A DNA stretch of 64,000 nt. Source: Achromobacter deleyi. GTDB taxonomy: Bacteria; Pseudomonadota; Gammaproteobacteria; Burkholderiales; Burkholderiaceae_B. Within the stretch, counting starts at the first letter, position 1. The number at the start of each line of letters is the position of its first letter. The notes under the pieces are model-generated. The model made no database searches and was not told the origin of the DNA. It saw nothing but the letters and a program-made list of their open reading frames with translations. The position numbers were made by a program, and so were the translations under genes. The stretch covers positions 5,084,001 to 5,148,000 of the forward strand of contig NZ_CP065997.1 in assembly GCF_016127315.1 (NCBI RefSeq). Reading direction: 5' to 3'. Below, piece by piece: positions 46,601-56,400 of the stretch.

Positions 46601-48540
46601 ACGGGATCGAACTGCTCGATCCCGAGCAGGGACGCCTGGCGCTGGCGGCGGGAGCCGGCCCCACGCCGGATTATCCGTTGGACGCGGGCTATGCCGTGCT
46701 GTTCGAAACGCAGGCGCGCCGGCATGCCGATCGCATCGCCGCGCGCGACGCGATCGGCGAGATCCGCTATGCGGCCCTGGACCGGCTGGCGAACCGGCAC
46801 GCGCATGCGTTGGCGCTGGCCGGCGTGCGCCGTGACGACGTGGTGGTCGTGCTGGCCGAGCGTGGCATTGCCATGCTTGCCGGCGTGCTGGGCGTTTTCA
46901 AGGTCAATGCGGCCTATCTGGCCCTCGACCCGTCGCAGCCGCCACAGCGCATTGCCCAGATCTTCGCCCTGAGCCGGGCGCGGGCGCTGGTGGTGGATCC
47001 GGTCGCCGCGCGCCAGCATGCGTCCTTGATCGACACGCTGCGCGGCACGGTGCCGGTGCTGGCATTGGCCGACGTGCCCGAGGCCGGCGCGGATCGTGGC
47101 CCGGCCGAGCCGGCCCGCCCGGGCCAGGCGGCCTACGTGATCTTCACTTCGGGGTCGACCGGCACGCCCAAGGGTGTCGTCGTGACCAGCGCGGGAATGC
47201 TCAACAACCAGTTGAGCAAAGTCCCGGCGCTGGCCCTGGGAACGGACGACGTGATCGGACAGACCGCGTCGCAGAGTTTCGACATCTCGGTGTGGCAATT
47301 GCTCGCGGGCCTGCTGTGCGGCGCGTGCGTGGACATCGTGCCGGACGCGGTCGCGCGCGATCCGCAGGCGCTGATACGCCATGCCAATGCGCGCGGCATC
47401 ACGGTGCTGGAGTGCGTGCCGGCGCTGATCCAGGGCATGTTGATGGGCCAGGCCGAGGACATGCCGCGGCTGCGCTGGATGCTGCCGACCGGCGAAGCCA
47501 GCCCGGCCGCGTTGGCCCGGACCTGGTTCGAGCGCTATCCGGGCGTGCCATTGATCAACGCGTACGGCCCCGCGGAGTGCGCAGACGACGTGGCCCTGCA
47601 CCGGCTCGATACGGCGCCGACGGATGCGGGCGCGGCGTTGCCCATCGGGCGGGCCACCGACCACACCCGCCTGTATGTGCTGGACGCGAATCTGGCGCCC
47701 ACGCCGGCCGGCGTGATCGGCGAGCTGTGCGTGGCCGGCGTCGGCGTGGGCCGCGGCTACCTGGCCCAACCGGGACTGAGCGCCGATCGCTTCGTGGCGG
47801 ACCCCTGGGCCCTGACGCCCGGCGCGCGCATGTACCGGACAGGCGATCTGGCGCGCTGGCGCTCGGATGGCGTCCTGGAATACGCGGGGCGCCGCGACCA
47901 TCAGGTCAAGGTGCATGGTTTTCGCATCGAGCTGACCGAGATCGACGCCGTGCTCGCTCGCCAGCCGGGCATCAGGCAGGCGATCACCACGGTGCGCGAC
48001 GACGGCCAGGGCCGGCGGCTGGTGGCCTACGTGGTGCCCGTCGATCCGGCGGCAGCCATGGAAGGCGGCCGCCAGGACTGGTGGCAGCCGGCACGCGAGG
48101 GGCTGGCGGCGGCGTTGCCCGCGTACATGGTGCCGACCGTCTGGATGACGCTCGACCGCCTGCCGCAGACGCCCAACGGCAAGATCGACCGCAAGGGCCT
48201 GCCGGCGCCCGATCCGCTGCGGACCGGACGCGAGCACGTGGCGCCCGAGGGGTCGTTGCAGCAGCAGCTGGCGCGGATCTGGGGCGACGTGCTGGGCGTG
48301 GCGCAGGTGGGCCGCCATGACAGCTTCTTCGAGCTGGGAGGGCATTCGTTGCTGGTGATGCGCGTCGTCGCCAGGATCCAGGTCGATCTGGGCCTGGAGG
48401 TGCCGCTGGTGGCGCTATTCGAATCGCCGACGCTGGCAGCCTTTGCCGAGGCCGTGGACCGTGCCGGCGCGCGGGCACAGTCGCAGGACCGGGCGCTTCA
48501 GGACATTGGCGCCTTTATCGATACGCTGGAGACACACTGA
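40675..48540 (+). CDS. NRPS: C - A (Ser) - T - E - C - A (basic residue?) - T
   Basis: Dimodular synthetase of 2621 aa. The first condensation domain has HHIVSDA at 167-173. The first A domain ([11 protein letters not shown] at 644) gives the pocket D-V-W-H-L-S-L-I-D, the serine code. The T domain carries Ser1035 in LGGDSILTL and precedes an epimerisation domain with HHLVVDG at 1216-1222, so D-Ser is expected. The second condensation domain is of the D-acceptor type (YPPTPLQEGLLLHT) with HHILMDA at 1677-1683. The second A domain (FTSGSTGTPKG at 2157) gives D-I-W-E-L-T-A-D-D, which I recall from diaminobutyrate-type modules of pyoverdine synthetases; certainty is limited. The final T domain has Ser2558. 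Overlaps both neighbours. Confidence 0.92.
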   Translation: MSSVNPSLLKALLDEDQDDAPADLDVPAYPDDLDAPLSFMQEQLWFLGRLDPTSTAYHLPRAVRLKGPLDVAALREAFAALVARHDILRTTFHDDDGQPRQRVLPAGRFALPLHDLGPLTPALREAAVREMCERLAGHAFQLDREPALVASVARLGPREHVLAWCMHHIVSDAWSNPIFMRDLADAYQQATQGQPPALPPLRRQYRDFAAWQRGQAEAGRYAARLDHWDAHLGDDLVDLDLPTDHARPAVLETRGATHYFEVPAGLAGEIKALCAQLRCTPFVALFAAWQILLARLSGQRGFAVGVPSGNRTRAELQDAIGFFVTTQVFRVDVAADQTLRQVCERVRADARAALAHADLPLDLLMARRGVARDPARTPLYQTLFGLQVGSIGPGLSLPGLEVAREPMPEGGAKMEWSLDMLWDEAKQGPVLHGRLEFNTALYSADTAGRMAERYLRVLRCLASTPDTRVGALDLVAPDEHARLQAWSQGPLGAAFDEPVHAWIARQAAATPAAVAVVSGADSLTYAELMARADDWAAALQACEAGPDAPVAIAMERSLEMVVGILAVLRAGAAYVPLDLDYPAERLGYTLRSSGARILLVAGGLPEVLRQAAPEQVLDLRQAPPAGGDWTPVPMHGEHIAYIIYTSGSTGRPKGVANRHAGLANRLRWMQDAYGLEPGDVVLQKTPFGFDVSVWEFLWPLMVGARLVMAAPGDHRDPEKLADLIVRHGVTTLHFVPSMLQAFLACGEAARCASPRRILCSGEALPADVRDAALEAWPGAGLYNLYGPTEAAIDVTATACAREDGGRVPIGAPIQATQAWVLDADLNLTPPGAAGELYLGGVQLARGYVGAAGLTADRFVADPRGDGARLYRTGDLAAWRDDGMLLYLGRTDHQIKIRGFRVELGEIEARLAARPEVGAAVVVAQSTPQGARLVAYVSGSDEAAGAPDAAVLRAALGMALPDYMVPAAIVVLPALPLSDNGKIDRKALPAVNFAQAGGQAAPEGAMEVMLAGIWQEVLGVERVGRDDNFFELGGDSILTLKIVAAVRKQGWRVSPRDVMERQTIAALARAASPLREATGAQAPAQGEAPFTPAQRGFFQLDPASRDHWNQSVVLRPEGAVDAARLERAMNAVLAAHDAFRLRFEASGEGWRQRYEAAPVAPRLVRTALRPDEDREARLAALSRSMQGGLDLARGPVVAATWLDEGEAGAGTLLWVAHHLVVDGVSWRVLVDDLQRAYQDPEAALPQGPSLKAWGQALRIYGERPETLAQLDHWKQACGQEPARLPLRRPDGANRVSDQRSVVLSLPAARAQALFAAAARSLRAQAHEVLLSAVAHALGQWMGQDSVRIELEGHGREEGATHLAADRIVGWLTALYPACLPAGAADPGEALAQVKVALRGIPDKGLGYGVLRHLAPEGAVLADLPYPAITFNYLGRVDMAGSGWRWTGESAGADRAGDGWRRNLIDIGVSLREDELRFVWTYSAAMLDEADVRAPAQACLDRLLALAQALDRPGAGRMAPEDFPLAAVTQAQLDRLAVRADDVQDIYPPTPLQEGLLLHTLMTPGSGMYLMQDRYRYGERVDPPAVANAWQAVARRHEALRAGFAWHSGERPVQVILREIEVPVLVHDWRALPQAAGLASLERLLAEERDSGFDMARAPLWRIHLARTAEADLMIVSYHHILMDAWCRSLLLADFFAACEAQARGVEPPRAASVPFRDYIAWLGRQDLAVSRQYWRDTLRGFNDITPLPLSMRAEVRADAARAADAVLALTPAQTAALQQMAQRHQLTMNTCAQGAWALWLARCAGVDEVVFGVTVAGRPTELDGIQQTIGLFINTLPLRVAVPCATGASRLGVAQWLRQVQDRNAGLREHEQVSLAEIQADADVPRGSSLFETLFVFENAPVEEALLAQAARIGARADGARTHTNYPLTVVVKPGDALVLQITYDPARFEASEVQAVLTGLRHVLMQFASQPDAALDGIELLDPEQGRLALAAGAGPTPDYPLDAGYAVLFETQARRHADRIAARDAIGEIRYAALDRLANRHAHALALAGVRRDDVVVVLAERGIAMLAGVLGVFKVNAAYLALDPSQPPQRIAQIFALSRARALVVDPVAARQHASLIDTLRGTVPVLALADVPEAGADRGPAEPARPGQAAYVIFTSGSTGTPKGVVVTSAGMLNNQLSKVPALALGTDDVIGQTASQSFDISVWQLLAGLLCGACVDIVPDAVARDPQALIRHANARGITVLECVPALIQGMLMGQAEDMPRLRWMLPTGEASPAALARTWFERYPGVPLINAYGPAECADDVALHRLDTAPTDAGAALPIGRATDHTRLYVLDANLAPTPAGVIGELCVAGVGVGRGYLAQPGLSADRFVADPWALTPGARMYRTGDLARWRSDGVLEYAGRRDHQVKVHGFRIELTEIDAVLARQPGIRQAITTVRDDGQGRRLVAYVVPVDPAAAMEGGRQDWWQPAREGLAAALPAYMVPTVWMTLDRLPQTPNGKIDRKGLPAPDPLRTGREHVAPEGSLQQQLARIWGDVLGVAQVGRHDSFFELGGHSLLVMRVVARIQVDLGLEVPLVALFESPTLAAFAEAVDRAGARAQSQDRALQDIGAFIDTLETH

Positions 48541-51500
48541 TGGACGACACGCTGGCCAGGCAGATCGCCGCCAAATTTGCCACGTTGGCCGCGCCGCAGC
48601 GCCGTGCCGTGTATGAAAAGATGCGCGAGCAGGGCCTGGATCCCGGCGCGCTGCCGATCCTGCCGCGCGACCGGCCGGCCGTCATGTCCCACGCCCAGGA
48701 GCGCCTGTGGTTCCTCTGGCGCCTGGCGCCGGAGGACGCCTCGTACCATCTGCCCGGGGTGTTGCGACTGCGCGGCGACCTGGATCCCGACGGCGTCCGG
48801 GCGGCCTTTGACCGGCTGTTGGAATCGCATGAGTCGCTGCGGACGCACTTCGACATGGACGAGCTGGGGATGGGCCGGCCGGTGGTTCAGGCGCAGGCCC
48901 GGGTGGCGCTCGTCCAGTCGGACCTGCGCGGCCTCGGCGCGAATGCGGAGCAGGGCGCGAAGGAACTGGCCGCGCAGTGGATCGCCGAGCCGTTCGACCT
49001 GTTGGCCGGGCCGCTGTTCCGGGTCGGACTGATCCGGATCGGCCCCCAGGATCATCTATTGGTCACCGCCATGCATCACATCGTGTCGGATGGCTGGTCC
49101 ATGGGCGTGTTGATCGAGGAATTCGTGCAGTCCTATGCGGATTGGCGCAGCGGCAAGCCGGGCGCGGTTGCCGCCGGGCGACTGCGCTATGCCGACTATG
49201 CGCACTGGCAGCGCGATCTGCTGGAGGCCGGAGAGCGCGAGCGGCAGGCAGGCTACTGGCGGTCGGCGCTCGACGCGGACCAGGCGCCGTTGGTGCTGCC
49301 GGGCGACGCCCGCAAGCGGACGGGCGCGCCGTATGCGGCCGACGCGGTGACGCGTCGGCTCCCCGCCACGCTTGCCGGCGCGCTGCGCGGCCTGGCGCCC
49401 GGCGGCTCCCTGTTCGTGACGCTGCTGGCGGCATTCCAGGCATTGCTGGCGCGCTACGCGGGCCAACATGACCTCAGTGTCGGCGTGCCCGTCGCGGGGC
49501 GTGGCCGGCCCGGGCTGCAAGACGTGGTCGGCCTGTTCGTGAACACGCAGGTCATGCGCGCCCGGCTGGCGCCCGCGACCTCGTGGCGCGACCTGCTGGA
49601 ACAGGTCCGGCGGGCCTGGCTCGAGGGGCAGGCCCACCAGGAGTTGCCGTTCGATCAATTGGTCGACGCGCTGCGACCGACCCGGGTGGCGGGCGAAACG
49701 CCGTTGTTCCAGGTGCTGTTCAATCATCAATCGCTGCCCGCGCGGCATGACTGGCGCGTGGCGGACCTGGTGTGTCAGCCCGTCGCGATGGCGGCGCCCA
49801 TGTTGCCTTTCGAGCTGCAGTGCGACAGCGTCGAGTACGACGATGGCAACGTGCAGTTCACGCTACGCTACGCCCGCGACGTGCTGCCGCGCGCGCTGGT
49901 CGAACGGATGGCAGACGCCTACGAGACCCTGCTGCGCGAGCTGGCGCGGGCGCCGGACGCGGCCGTGCTGGCGGTGCCGTTGATCGACGCCGAGGCCGGG
50001 CCGCGGCAAAAGGCTTGGGAGCGTGGCGCGGCCTTGCCGGTTGTGGAGGGGTCGGACGACCCGATGCCGGTGCGCATCGCGGCGCAGGCGCGGCGCACGC
50101 CGGACCGGGTGGGGCTGCGGGTGGGCGAGACTGCCTTGAGCTATGCCGAGCTGGACGGCCGCGCCAACGCGCTGGCCTGGCAACTGCGGCAGGCCGGGGC
50201 GGGGCCGGAGCAGGTGGTGGGCATCCTGGCCGAGCGCTCGGTGGAGATGGTGCTGGCCCTGCTGGCGGTGCTCAAGGCGGGCGCGGCCTACGTGCCGCTG
50301 GACCCGGACTATCCGGACGATCGATTGGCCTACATGATGGCCGACAGCGGCCTGGGGCTGCTGCTGGCACAGCCGGCGCTGGCCGCTCGCGCCGTCACGC
50401 TGGCGCCGTCGGCGCGGGTGCTGGCGCTGGACGAGGCCTTGATAGCCGGGCGTGCAGAGGCGCCGCCCGAGGTGGCGTGGCACCCGGAACAACTGGCCTA
50501 CGTGATCTACACGTCGGGCTCGACCGGTCGGCCCAAGGGCGCGGCCAACCGCCATTCGGCGCTGGGCAACCGACTGGCATGGATGCAGCAGGCGTATGAC
50601 CTGCAGGCCAGCGACACGGTGTTGCAGAAGACGCCGTTCAGCTTCGACGTATCGGTGTGGGAGTTCTTCTGGCCGCTGGCGCAGGGCGCGCAGTTGGTGC
50701 TGGCGGGGCCCGGCGAGCACCGGGAACCGGAACGGCTGGTGCAACTGATCGAGGCGCACGAGGTGAGCACGCTGCACTTCGTGCCGTCGATGCTGCACGC
50801 ATTCCTGAGCCATCTGGAGACGCAACCCACGCCGCGCTGCGCCAGCCTGAAGCGCATCGTGTGCAGCGGCGAGGCGTTGAGTCCGGAACTGTTGCAGCGG
50901 GCGCTGCGGTGCCTGCCGCAGGCCTCGGTAGAGAACCTGTACGGCCCGACGGAAGCGGCCATCGACGTGACGGCTTGGCATGGCGTATTGGATGAAGAGG
51001 GCCAGGCACCGGCCATTGTTCCGATCGGTCGTCCTATCGCCGGCGTACAGACGAAGGTGCTGGACGGGCAACTGAACCCGGTACCGGTCGGCGTTGCCGG
51101 CGAACTGTACCTGGGCGGCGCCGGGCTGGGTCGAGGTTACCTGGGCCGGCCAGGCATGACGGCCGACCGCTTCGTGGCCGATCCGGACGGCGGCGGTGCA
51201 CGTTTGTACCGCACGGGCGACCTGGCGCGCTGGCGCGAGGATGGCGAACTGGAATACCTGGGCCGGCTGGACCACCAGGTCAAGATCCGCGGCCTGCGCA
51301 TCGAGCTGGGCGAGATCGAGTCGGCGCTGCTGGCGCAGGATGGCGTGGAGCAGGCCGCGGTGCTGGCGCAGGACGGCCCCGCGGGTGCGCGGCTGGTGGC
51401 CTACGTGGTGCCGGCCTCGGCGCCGGTCACCGCCTTGCGCGAGGCGCTGGCAGCACGCTTGCCGGATTACATGGTGCCAGCAGCCTTCGTGACGCTGGAT

Positions 51501-54500
51501 GCGCTGCCGGTCAACGCCAACGGCAAGCTGGACCGCCGCGCACTGCCGCAGGCGAGCTTCACCGCACAGCAAGCCTACGAGGCGCCGCAAGGCGAGGTCG
51601 AGGCGGCGCTGGCGGCGATCTGGTCGCAGGTGCTGGGCGCCGAGACCGTGGGCCGCCACGACAATTTCTTCGAACTGGGCGGCGACTCGATCCTGAGCCT
51701 GCAGATCGTGGCGCGGCTGCGCCAGGCGGGTTGGCGCATCACGCCGCGCCAGGTGTTCGAGCGCCAGACGGTGGCGCAACTGGCGGCGGTGGCCGAGGCG
51801 GCGCGGACTGACGCGACGCCGCAAGGGCCGGCCCGCGGCGAGGTGGCGCTGCTGCCGATCCAGGCGCAGTTCCTGGCGCAACCGCTGGCCACGCACGATC
51901 ACTGGAACCAGGCGGTGCTGCTGCACAGCGACGCGCCGGTCGATGGCGATGCGCTGGCCCGGGCGTTGGCCGCGCTGGTGGCGCACCATGACGCGTTGCG
52001 GCTGCGATTCAGCCGCGAGGGCGACGGTTGGCGCCAGCGCTATACAGATGTGGACCAAGGCGATGGCGAGGGGCTGCTGTGGCGGCGGCCGGCCGCCGAC
52101 CGCGCGCAGATCGAAGCGATCTGCGACAGCGCGCAACGCAGTCTGTCCATCGGCGAGGGCCCGCTGCTGCGTGGCGTGCTGATCGAGGTGGCCGATGGCT
52201 CCTGGCGCGTGCTGCTGGCGATCCACCATTTGGCGGTGGACGGGGTGTCGTGGCGCATCCTGCTGGAAGATCTGCGCACGGCCTATGGCCAACTGCTCGC
52301 CGGTGAGCCGCTCCGCCTGCCGGCGCGTACCAGCAGCTACGGCGACTGGTCGGGCCACCTGTGGCAGGCGCATCGCCCGAACGCGGCAGAGTCGGCCTAC
52401 TGGCGTTCGTTGCCGGCCGGCGACGCGCTGCCGGTGGATTATCCGCAAGGCGCCAACCGGGTGGGCGACCTTCGCCAGGCCGTGTTGGCGCTGGACGAAG
52501 CCACGACCCAGGCGCTGCTGCGCCAGGCGCCCGCGGCGTATCGCACGCAGGTCAACGATCTGCTGCTGGCGGGCCTGGTGCGGGCGCTGCGGCGCTGGGG
52601 CGGCATGACGCAGGTCCGGATCGACCTGGAAGGCCACGGCCGCGAGACCGGTGACACGGCGCTGGATCTGTCGCGCACGGTGGGTTGGTTCACCAGCGTG
52701 TATCCGGTGGCGCTGACCGCCGAGGACGACGACGCGGCGTTGATTACGGGGATCAAGGAATATCTGCGCGCCGTGCCGGGACGGGGACTGGGCCACGGCC
52801 TGCTCGATGCCCAGGGGGTGGCGCGATCTTCGATCCTGTTCAACTATCTGGGCCAGTTCGAGGAGACGGCCGCGGGGCAAGGCTGGCGCATCGCGGCCGA
52901 AGGCGTGGGCGCGGGCCAGCTGGAGACGGCGCCGGCCTCGCATGCATTGACGATCAACGGCCAGGTGTACGCAGGCACGCTGCGCCTGACGCTGGGCTAC
53001 AGCGGCGAACGCCACGACGCGGCGCGCATGCAGGCGCTGGCTGACGCCTATGCGCAGGCGCTGCGCGAGCTGGTGGCGCACTGCGCCAGCGGCGCGCAGG
53101 GCGTGACGCCGTCGGACTTCCCGCTGGCCGGGCTGGACCAGGCCGCGCTGGCGGCGCTGCCGATCGACGCGCCGGTCTCGCAATGGGAGGATCTCTACCC
53201 GGTCACGCCGATGCAGGCGGGCATGCTGTTCCACAGCGCCTGGGCGCAGAGCGAAGGCGAGGCGGGCGAGCCGGCCTACGTGAACCAGCTGTGCGTGGAC
53301 GTGCAGGGGCTGGACGAGGCGCGCTTCGAGGCGGCCTGGGCGGCGGCGCTGGCGCGCCACGAGGTACTGCGCACGGGCTTCGTGCAAGGCGCCGGCGCGC
53401 CGCTGCAATGGGTGGCGCGCGAGGTGGCCGTACCGTTCGAGCGGTGCGAACGGCTGGGCGCGGACGCGGCGCAACTGCAGGCGCTGGCGCGCCAGGCGCG
53501 GCGCGGTGGCTTCGACCTGTCGCGGCCGCCGCTGATGCGGCTGCTGCTGGTGCGCACGGGCGCGGACCGGCACCACTTCATCTGGACGCACCACCACCTG
53601 CTGCTCGATGGCTGGAGCGTGTCGCAGTTGCTGGGAGAGGTGCTGCGGGCCTACGAAGGGCAGGCAGTGACGCGCGGCACCGGCCGCTACCGGGATTACC
53701 TGGCCTGGCTGGGCCAGCGCGATGGCGCCGCGATGCAGGCGTACTGGCAAGGCGTGACCCGGATGCTGGACGAACCCACGCTGCTGGCGCCGGTTCTGCC
53801 GCATGGCGCGCAGGACGGCTCCGACTCCTTGTCGCCGCCACTCGATGCCAGCGTGACGCTGGACGAAACGCAAACCCGGCGCCTGACCGAGGCCGCGCGG
53901 CGTCATCGCATCACATTGAACACGTTGCTGCAGGCGGCCTGGTCGCGCGTACTGGCGCAGACCACCGGCCATGACACCGTGGCTTTCGGCGTGACCACGT
54001 CGGGGCGTCCGGACAGCCTGGCCGATGCCGGACGCATTCTCGGCCTGTTCATCAATACGGTGGCATTGGTCGTCCCGAGCGCCGCGGATCAGGAACTGGG
54101 TGAATGGCTGCGGGCCATCCAGGCGCAGAACCTGGCGTCGCGCGAAGCGGAGCATGTGCCGCTGGCCGATGTGCAACGCTGGGCCGGCCACAATGGCCGG
54201 GCGCTGTTCGATACGCTGCTGGTGTTCGAGAACTATCCCGTGGACGCGGTGTTGCGGGGTACCGGCGGCAGTGTGCGATTCGGTGAACTGACCACCGAAG
54301 AAGACACCAACTTTGCATTGACCGTGCTGGCGTCGGGTGATCGCTGCCTGAGCCTGCGCCTGCGCCGCGATCCGGCCCGGGTGCCGGCGGCCGCGATGCG
54401 GGCCTTGGCGCAACGGTTGCTGGCGCAGTTGATGGGGATCGCGACGCACGACGGCGCCGTCGGCGCGCTGGCGACGCCCATCGCCGCCGAAGACAGCGAG

Positions 54501-56396
54501 CGCCTGGCGCATTGGGAGCGGGCCGTGGCCTTGCCGGCGGCGGACGGTTCGGACGACCCGATGCCGGTGCGCATCGCGGCGCAGGCGCGGCGTACGCCGG
54601 GCCGGGTGGCGCTGCGGGTGGGCGAGACTGCCCTGAGCTATGCCGAGCTGGACGGCCGCGCCAACGCGCTGGCCTGGCAACTGCGGCAGGCCGGGGCGGG
54701 GCCGGAGCAGGTGGTGGGCATCCTGGCCGAGCGCTCGGTGGAGATGGTGCTGGCCCTGCTGGCGGTGCTCAAGGCAGGCGCGGCCTACGTGCCGCTGGAC
54801 CCGAACTATCCGGACGATCGGTTGGCCTACATGATGGCCGACAGCGGCCTGGGGCTGCTGCTGGCGCAGCCGGCGCTGGCCGCTCGCGCCGCCACGCTGG
54901 CGCCGACGGCGCGCGTGCTGGCGCTAGACGAGGCCCTGGTCGCCGGCTCGGCCGAGGCGCCGCCGGAGGTGGCGTGGCACCCGGAACAACTGGCCTACGT
55001 GATCTACACGTCGGGCTCGACCGGTCGGCCCAAGGGCGCGGCCAATCGGCATTCGGCCCTGGGCAATCGGCTGGCGTGGATGCAGCAGGCGTATGACCTG
55101 CAGGCCAGCGACACAGTGCTGCAGAAGACCCCGTTCAGCTTCGACGTATCGGTGTGGGAGTTCTTCTGGCCGCTGGCGCAGGGCGCGCAGTTGGTGCTGG
55201 CCGGGCCGGGCGAGCACCGCGAGCCTGAGCGGCTGGTGCAACTGATCGAGGCGTACGAGGTGAGTACGCTGCACTTCGTGCCGTCGATGCTGCATGCCTT
55301 CCTGAGTCATCTGGAGACGCAACCCGCGCCGCGCTGCGCCAGCCTGAAGCGCATCGTGTGCAGCGGCGAGGCGTTGAGCCCGGAACTGTTGCAGCGGGCG
55401 CTGCGGCGCCTGCCACAGGCCTCGGTAGAGAACCTGTACGGCCCGACGGAAGCGGCCATCGACGTGACGGCTTGGCACGGCGTACTGGATGAAGATGGCC
55501 AGGCACCGGCCATTGTTCCAATTGGTCGTCCTATCGCCGGCGTACAGACTCGGGTGCTGGATGGAAACCTGAACCCGGTACCGGTCGGTGTGGCCGGCGA
55601 ACTGTACCTGGGCGGCGCCGGACTGGGTCGAGGTTACCTGGGCCGGCCCGGTCTGACGGCCGACCGCTTCGTGGCCGATCCGGACGGTGGCGGTGCACGT
55701 TTGTACCGCACGGGCGACCTGGCGCGCTGGCGCGAAGATGGCGAACTGGAATACCTGGGCCGGCTGGACCACCAGGTCAAGATCCGCGGCCTGCGCATCG
55801 AGCTGGGCGAGATCGAGTCGGCGTTGCTGGCGCAGGATGGCGTGGAGCAGGCCGCGGTGCTGGCGCAGGACGGCCCCGCGGGTGCGCGGCTGGTGGCCTA
55901 CGTGGTGCCGGCCTCGGTGCCGGTCACCGCCTTGCGCGAGGCGCTGGCAGCACGCTTGCCGGATTACATGGTGCCAGCAGCCTTCGTGACGCTGGATGCG
56001 CTGCCGGTCAACGCCAACGGCAAGCTGGACCGCCGCGCACTGCCGCAGGCGAGCTTCACCGCACAGCAAGCCTACGAGGCGCCGCAAGGCGAGGTCGAAA
56101 CCGCGCTGGCGGCGATCTGGTCGCAGGTGCTGGGCGCCGAGACCGTGGGCCGCCACGACAATTTCTTCGAACTGGGCGGCGACTCGATCGCCGTGATGAC
56201 GGCCACCGCCATGTTGCGGCAGCGCCATGGCGTGGAATTGTCGCTGCGGGCGGTGTTCGACACCCCGACACTCGCGGCCATCGCGGCCCAACCTGAACTC
56301 GCGCGGCTGTGCAATGGCGCCGGCGCGACTGGGCAAGACGAGCGACAGGCGGAACTTGCCGCCATCGACTCGCTGTTGAACGAATTGGAGATTTGA
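48540..56396 (+). CDS. NRPS: C - A (Ser) - T - E - C - A (Ser) - T
   Basis: Dimodular synthetase of 2618 aa; its ATG shares one base with the upstream stop (TGATG). Condensation domain 1 has HHIVSDG at 179-185. Both A domains ([11 protein letters not shown] at 657 and 2156) show D-V-W-H-V-S-L-I-D, a serine code, and are nearly identical in sequence. T1 has Ser1050; the epimerisation domain has HHLAVDG at 1229-1235; condensation domain 2 is of the D-donor type ([14 protein letters not shown]) with HHLLLDG at 1685-1691; T2 has Ser2549. Predicted to add D-Ser then Ser. T2 reads GGDSIAVM although no epimerisation domain follows, which fits a recombination joint just after the carrier serine. Confidence 0.93.
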   Translation: MDDTLARQIAAKFATLAAPQRRAVYEKMREQGLDPGALPILPRDRPAVMSHAQERLWFLWRLAPEDASYHLPGVLRLRGDLDPDGVRAAFDRLLESHESLRTHFDMDELGMGRPVVQAQARVALVQSDLRGLGANAEQGAKELAAQWIAEPFDLLAGPLFRVGLIRIGPQDHLLVTAMHHIVSDGWSMGVLIEEFVQSYADWRSGKPGAVAAGRLRYADYAHWQRDLLEAGERERQAGYWRSALDADQAPLVLPGDARKRTGAPYAADAVTRRLPATLAGALRGLAPGGSLFVTLLAAFQALLARYAGQHDLSVGVPVAGRGRPGLQDVVGLFVNTQVMRARLAPATSWRDLLEQVRRAWLEGQAHQELPFDQLVDALRPTRVAGETPLFQVLFNHQSLPARHDWRVADLVCQPVAMAAPMLPFELQCDSVEYDDGNVQFTLRYARDVLPRALVERMADAYETLLRELARAPDAAVLAVPLIDAEAGPRQKAWERGAALPVVEGSDDPMPVRIAAQARRTPDRVGLRVGETALSYAELDGRANALAWQLRQAGAGPEQVVGILAERSVEMVLALLAVLKAGAAYVPLDPDYPDDRLAYMMADSGLGLLLAQPALAARAVTLAPSARVLALDEALIAGRAEAPPEVAWHPEQLAYVIYTSGSTGRPKGAANRHSALGNRLAWMQQAYDLQASDTVLQKTPFSFDVSVWEFFWPLAQGAQLVLAGPGEHREPERLVQLIEAHEVSTLHFVPSMLHAFLSHLETQPTPRCASLKRIVCSGEALSPELLQRALRCLPQASVENLYGPTEAAIDVTAWHGVLDEEGQAPAIVPIGRPIAGVQTKVLDGQLNPVPVGVAGELYLGGAGLGRGYLGRPGMTADRFVADPDGGGARLYRTGDLARWREDGELEYLGRLDHQVKIRGLRIELGEIESALLAQDGVEQAAVLAQDGPAGARLVAYVVPASAPVTALREALAARLPDYMVPAAFVTLDALPVNANGKLDRRALPQASFTAQQAYEAPQGEVEAALAAIWSQVLGAETVGRHDNFFELGGDSILSLQIVARLRQAGWRITPRQVFERQTVAQLAAVAEAARTDATPQGPARGEVALLPIQAQFLAQPLATHDHWNQAVLLHSDAPVDGDALARALAALVAHHDALRLRFSREGDGWRQRYTDVDQGDGEGLLWRRPAADRAQIEAICDSAQRSLSIGEGPLLRGVLIEVADGSWRVLLAIHHLAVDGVSWRILLEDLRTAYGQLLAGEPLRLPARTSSYGDWSGHLWQAHRPNAAESAYWRSLPAGDALPVDYPQGANRVGDLRQAVLALDEATTQALLRQAPAAYRTQVNDLLLAGLVRALRRWGGMTQVRIDLEGHGRETGDTALDLSRTVGWFTSVYPVALTAEDDDAALITGIKEYLRAVPGRGLGHGLLDAQGVARSSILFNYLGQFEETAAGQGWRIAAEGVGAGQLETAPASHALTINGQVYAGTLRLTLGYSGERHDAARMQALADAYAQALRELVAHCASGAQGVTPSDFPLAGLDQAALAALPIDAPVSQWEDLYPVTPMQAGMLFHSAWAQSEGEAGEPAYVNQLCVDVQGLDEARFEAAWAAALARHEVLRTGFVQGAGAPLQWVAREVAVPFERCERLGADAAQLQALARQARRGGFDLSRPPLMRLLLVRTGADRHHFIWTHHHLLLDGWSVSQLLGEVLRAYEGQAVTRGTGRYRDYLAWLGQRDGAAMQAYWQGVTRMLDEPTLLAPVLPHGAQDGSDSLSPPLDASVTLDETQTRRLTEAARRHRITLNTLLQAAWSRVLAQTTGHDTVAFGVTTSGRPDSLADAGRILGLFINTVALVVPSAADQELGEWLRAIQAQNLASREAEHVPLADVQRWAGHNGRALFDTLLVFENYPVDAVLRGTGGSVRFGELTTEEDTNFALTVLASGDRCLSLRLRRDPARVPAAAMRALAQRLLAQLMGIATHDGAVGALATPIAAEDSERLAHWERAVALPAADGSDDPMPVRIAAQARRTPGRVALRVGETALSYAELDGRANALAWQLRQAGAGPEQVVGILAERSVEMVLALLAVLKAGAAYVPLDPNYPDDRLAYMMADSGLGLLLAQPALAARAATLAPTARVLALDEALVAGSAEAPPEVAWHPEQLAYVIYTSGSTGRPKGAANRHSALGNRLAWMQQAYDLQASDTVLQKTPFSFDVSVWEFFWPLAQGAQLVLAGPGEHREPERLVQLIEAYEVSTLHFVPSMLHAFLSHLETQPAPRCASLKRIVCSGEALSPELLQRALRRLPQASVENLYGPTEAAIDVTAWHGVLDEDGQAPAIVPIGRPIAGVQTRVLDGNLNPVPVGVAGELYLGGAGLGRGYLGRPGLTADRFVADPDGGGARLYRTGDLARWREDGELEYLGRLDHQVKIRGLRIELGEIESALLAQDGVEQAAVLAQDGPAGARLVAYVVPASVPVTALREALAARLPDYMVPAAFVTLDALPVNANGKLDRRALPQASFTAQQAYEAPQGEVETALAAIWSQVLGAETVGRHDNFFELGGDSIAVMTATAMLRQRHGVELSLRAVFDTPTLAAIAAQPELARLCNGAGATGQDERQAELAAIDSLLNELEI
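50052..51692 (+). repeat. Direct repeat R1, copy 1 (Ser A domain plus start of T)
   Basis: Nearly identical by eye, without indels, to 54549-56189 (offset 4497). It covers the adenylation domain and runs to the carrier-domain GGDSI, where similarity stops sharply. Confidence 0.85.
51201..52935 (+). repeat. Direct repeat R2, copy 1 (A C-terminal part, T, E)
   Basis: Nearly identical, without indels, to 62266-64000 (offset 11065). It covers the C-terminal adenylation subdomain, the carrier and most of the epimerisation domain; the repeat continues past the window edge. Confidence 0.85.
54549..56189 (+). repeat. Direct repeat R1, copy 2
   Basis: Second copy of the Ser adenylation region, in module 2 of the same synthetase. 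It ends at the codons for GGDSI of the second carrier domain. Confidence 0.85.
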
Positions 56397-56400
56397 GCAC

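Noticed and set aside
40525..48345. Very long open frame (over 2600 codons) on the minus strand opposite the NRPS genes
   Set aside because: It lies antisense to a gene with clear NRPS motifs and has a His/Arg/Gln-rich composition typical of shadow frames in GC-rich DNA.
50052..56189. Repeats read as transposon or phage elements
   Set aside because: The repeated DNA is coding sequence for A/T/E domains in frame; there are no inverted ends, transposase or target duplications.
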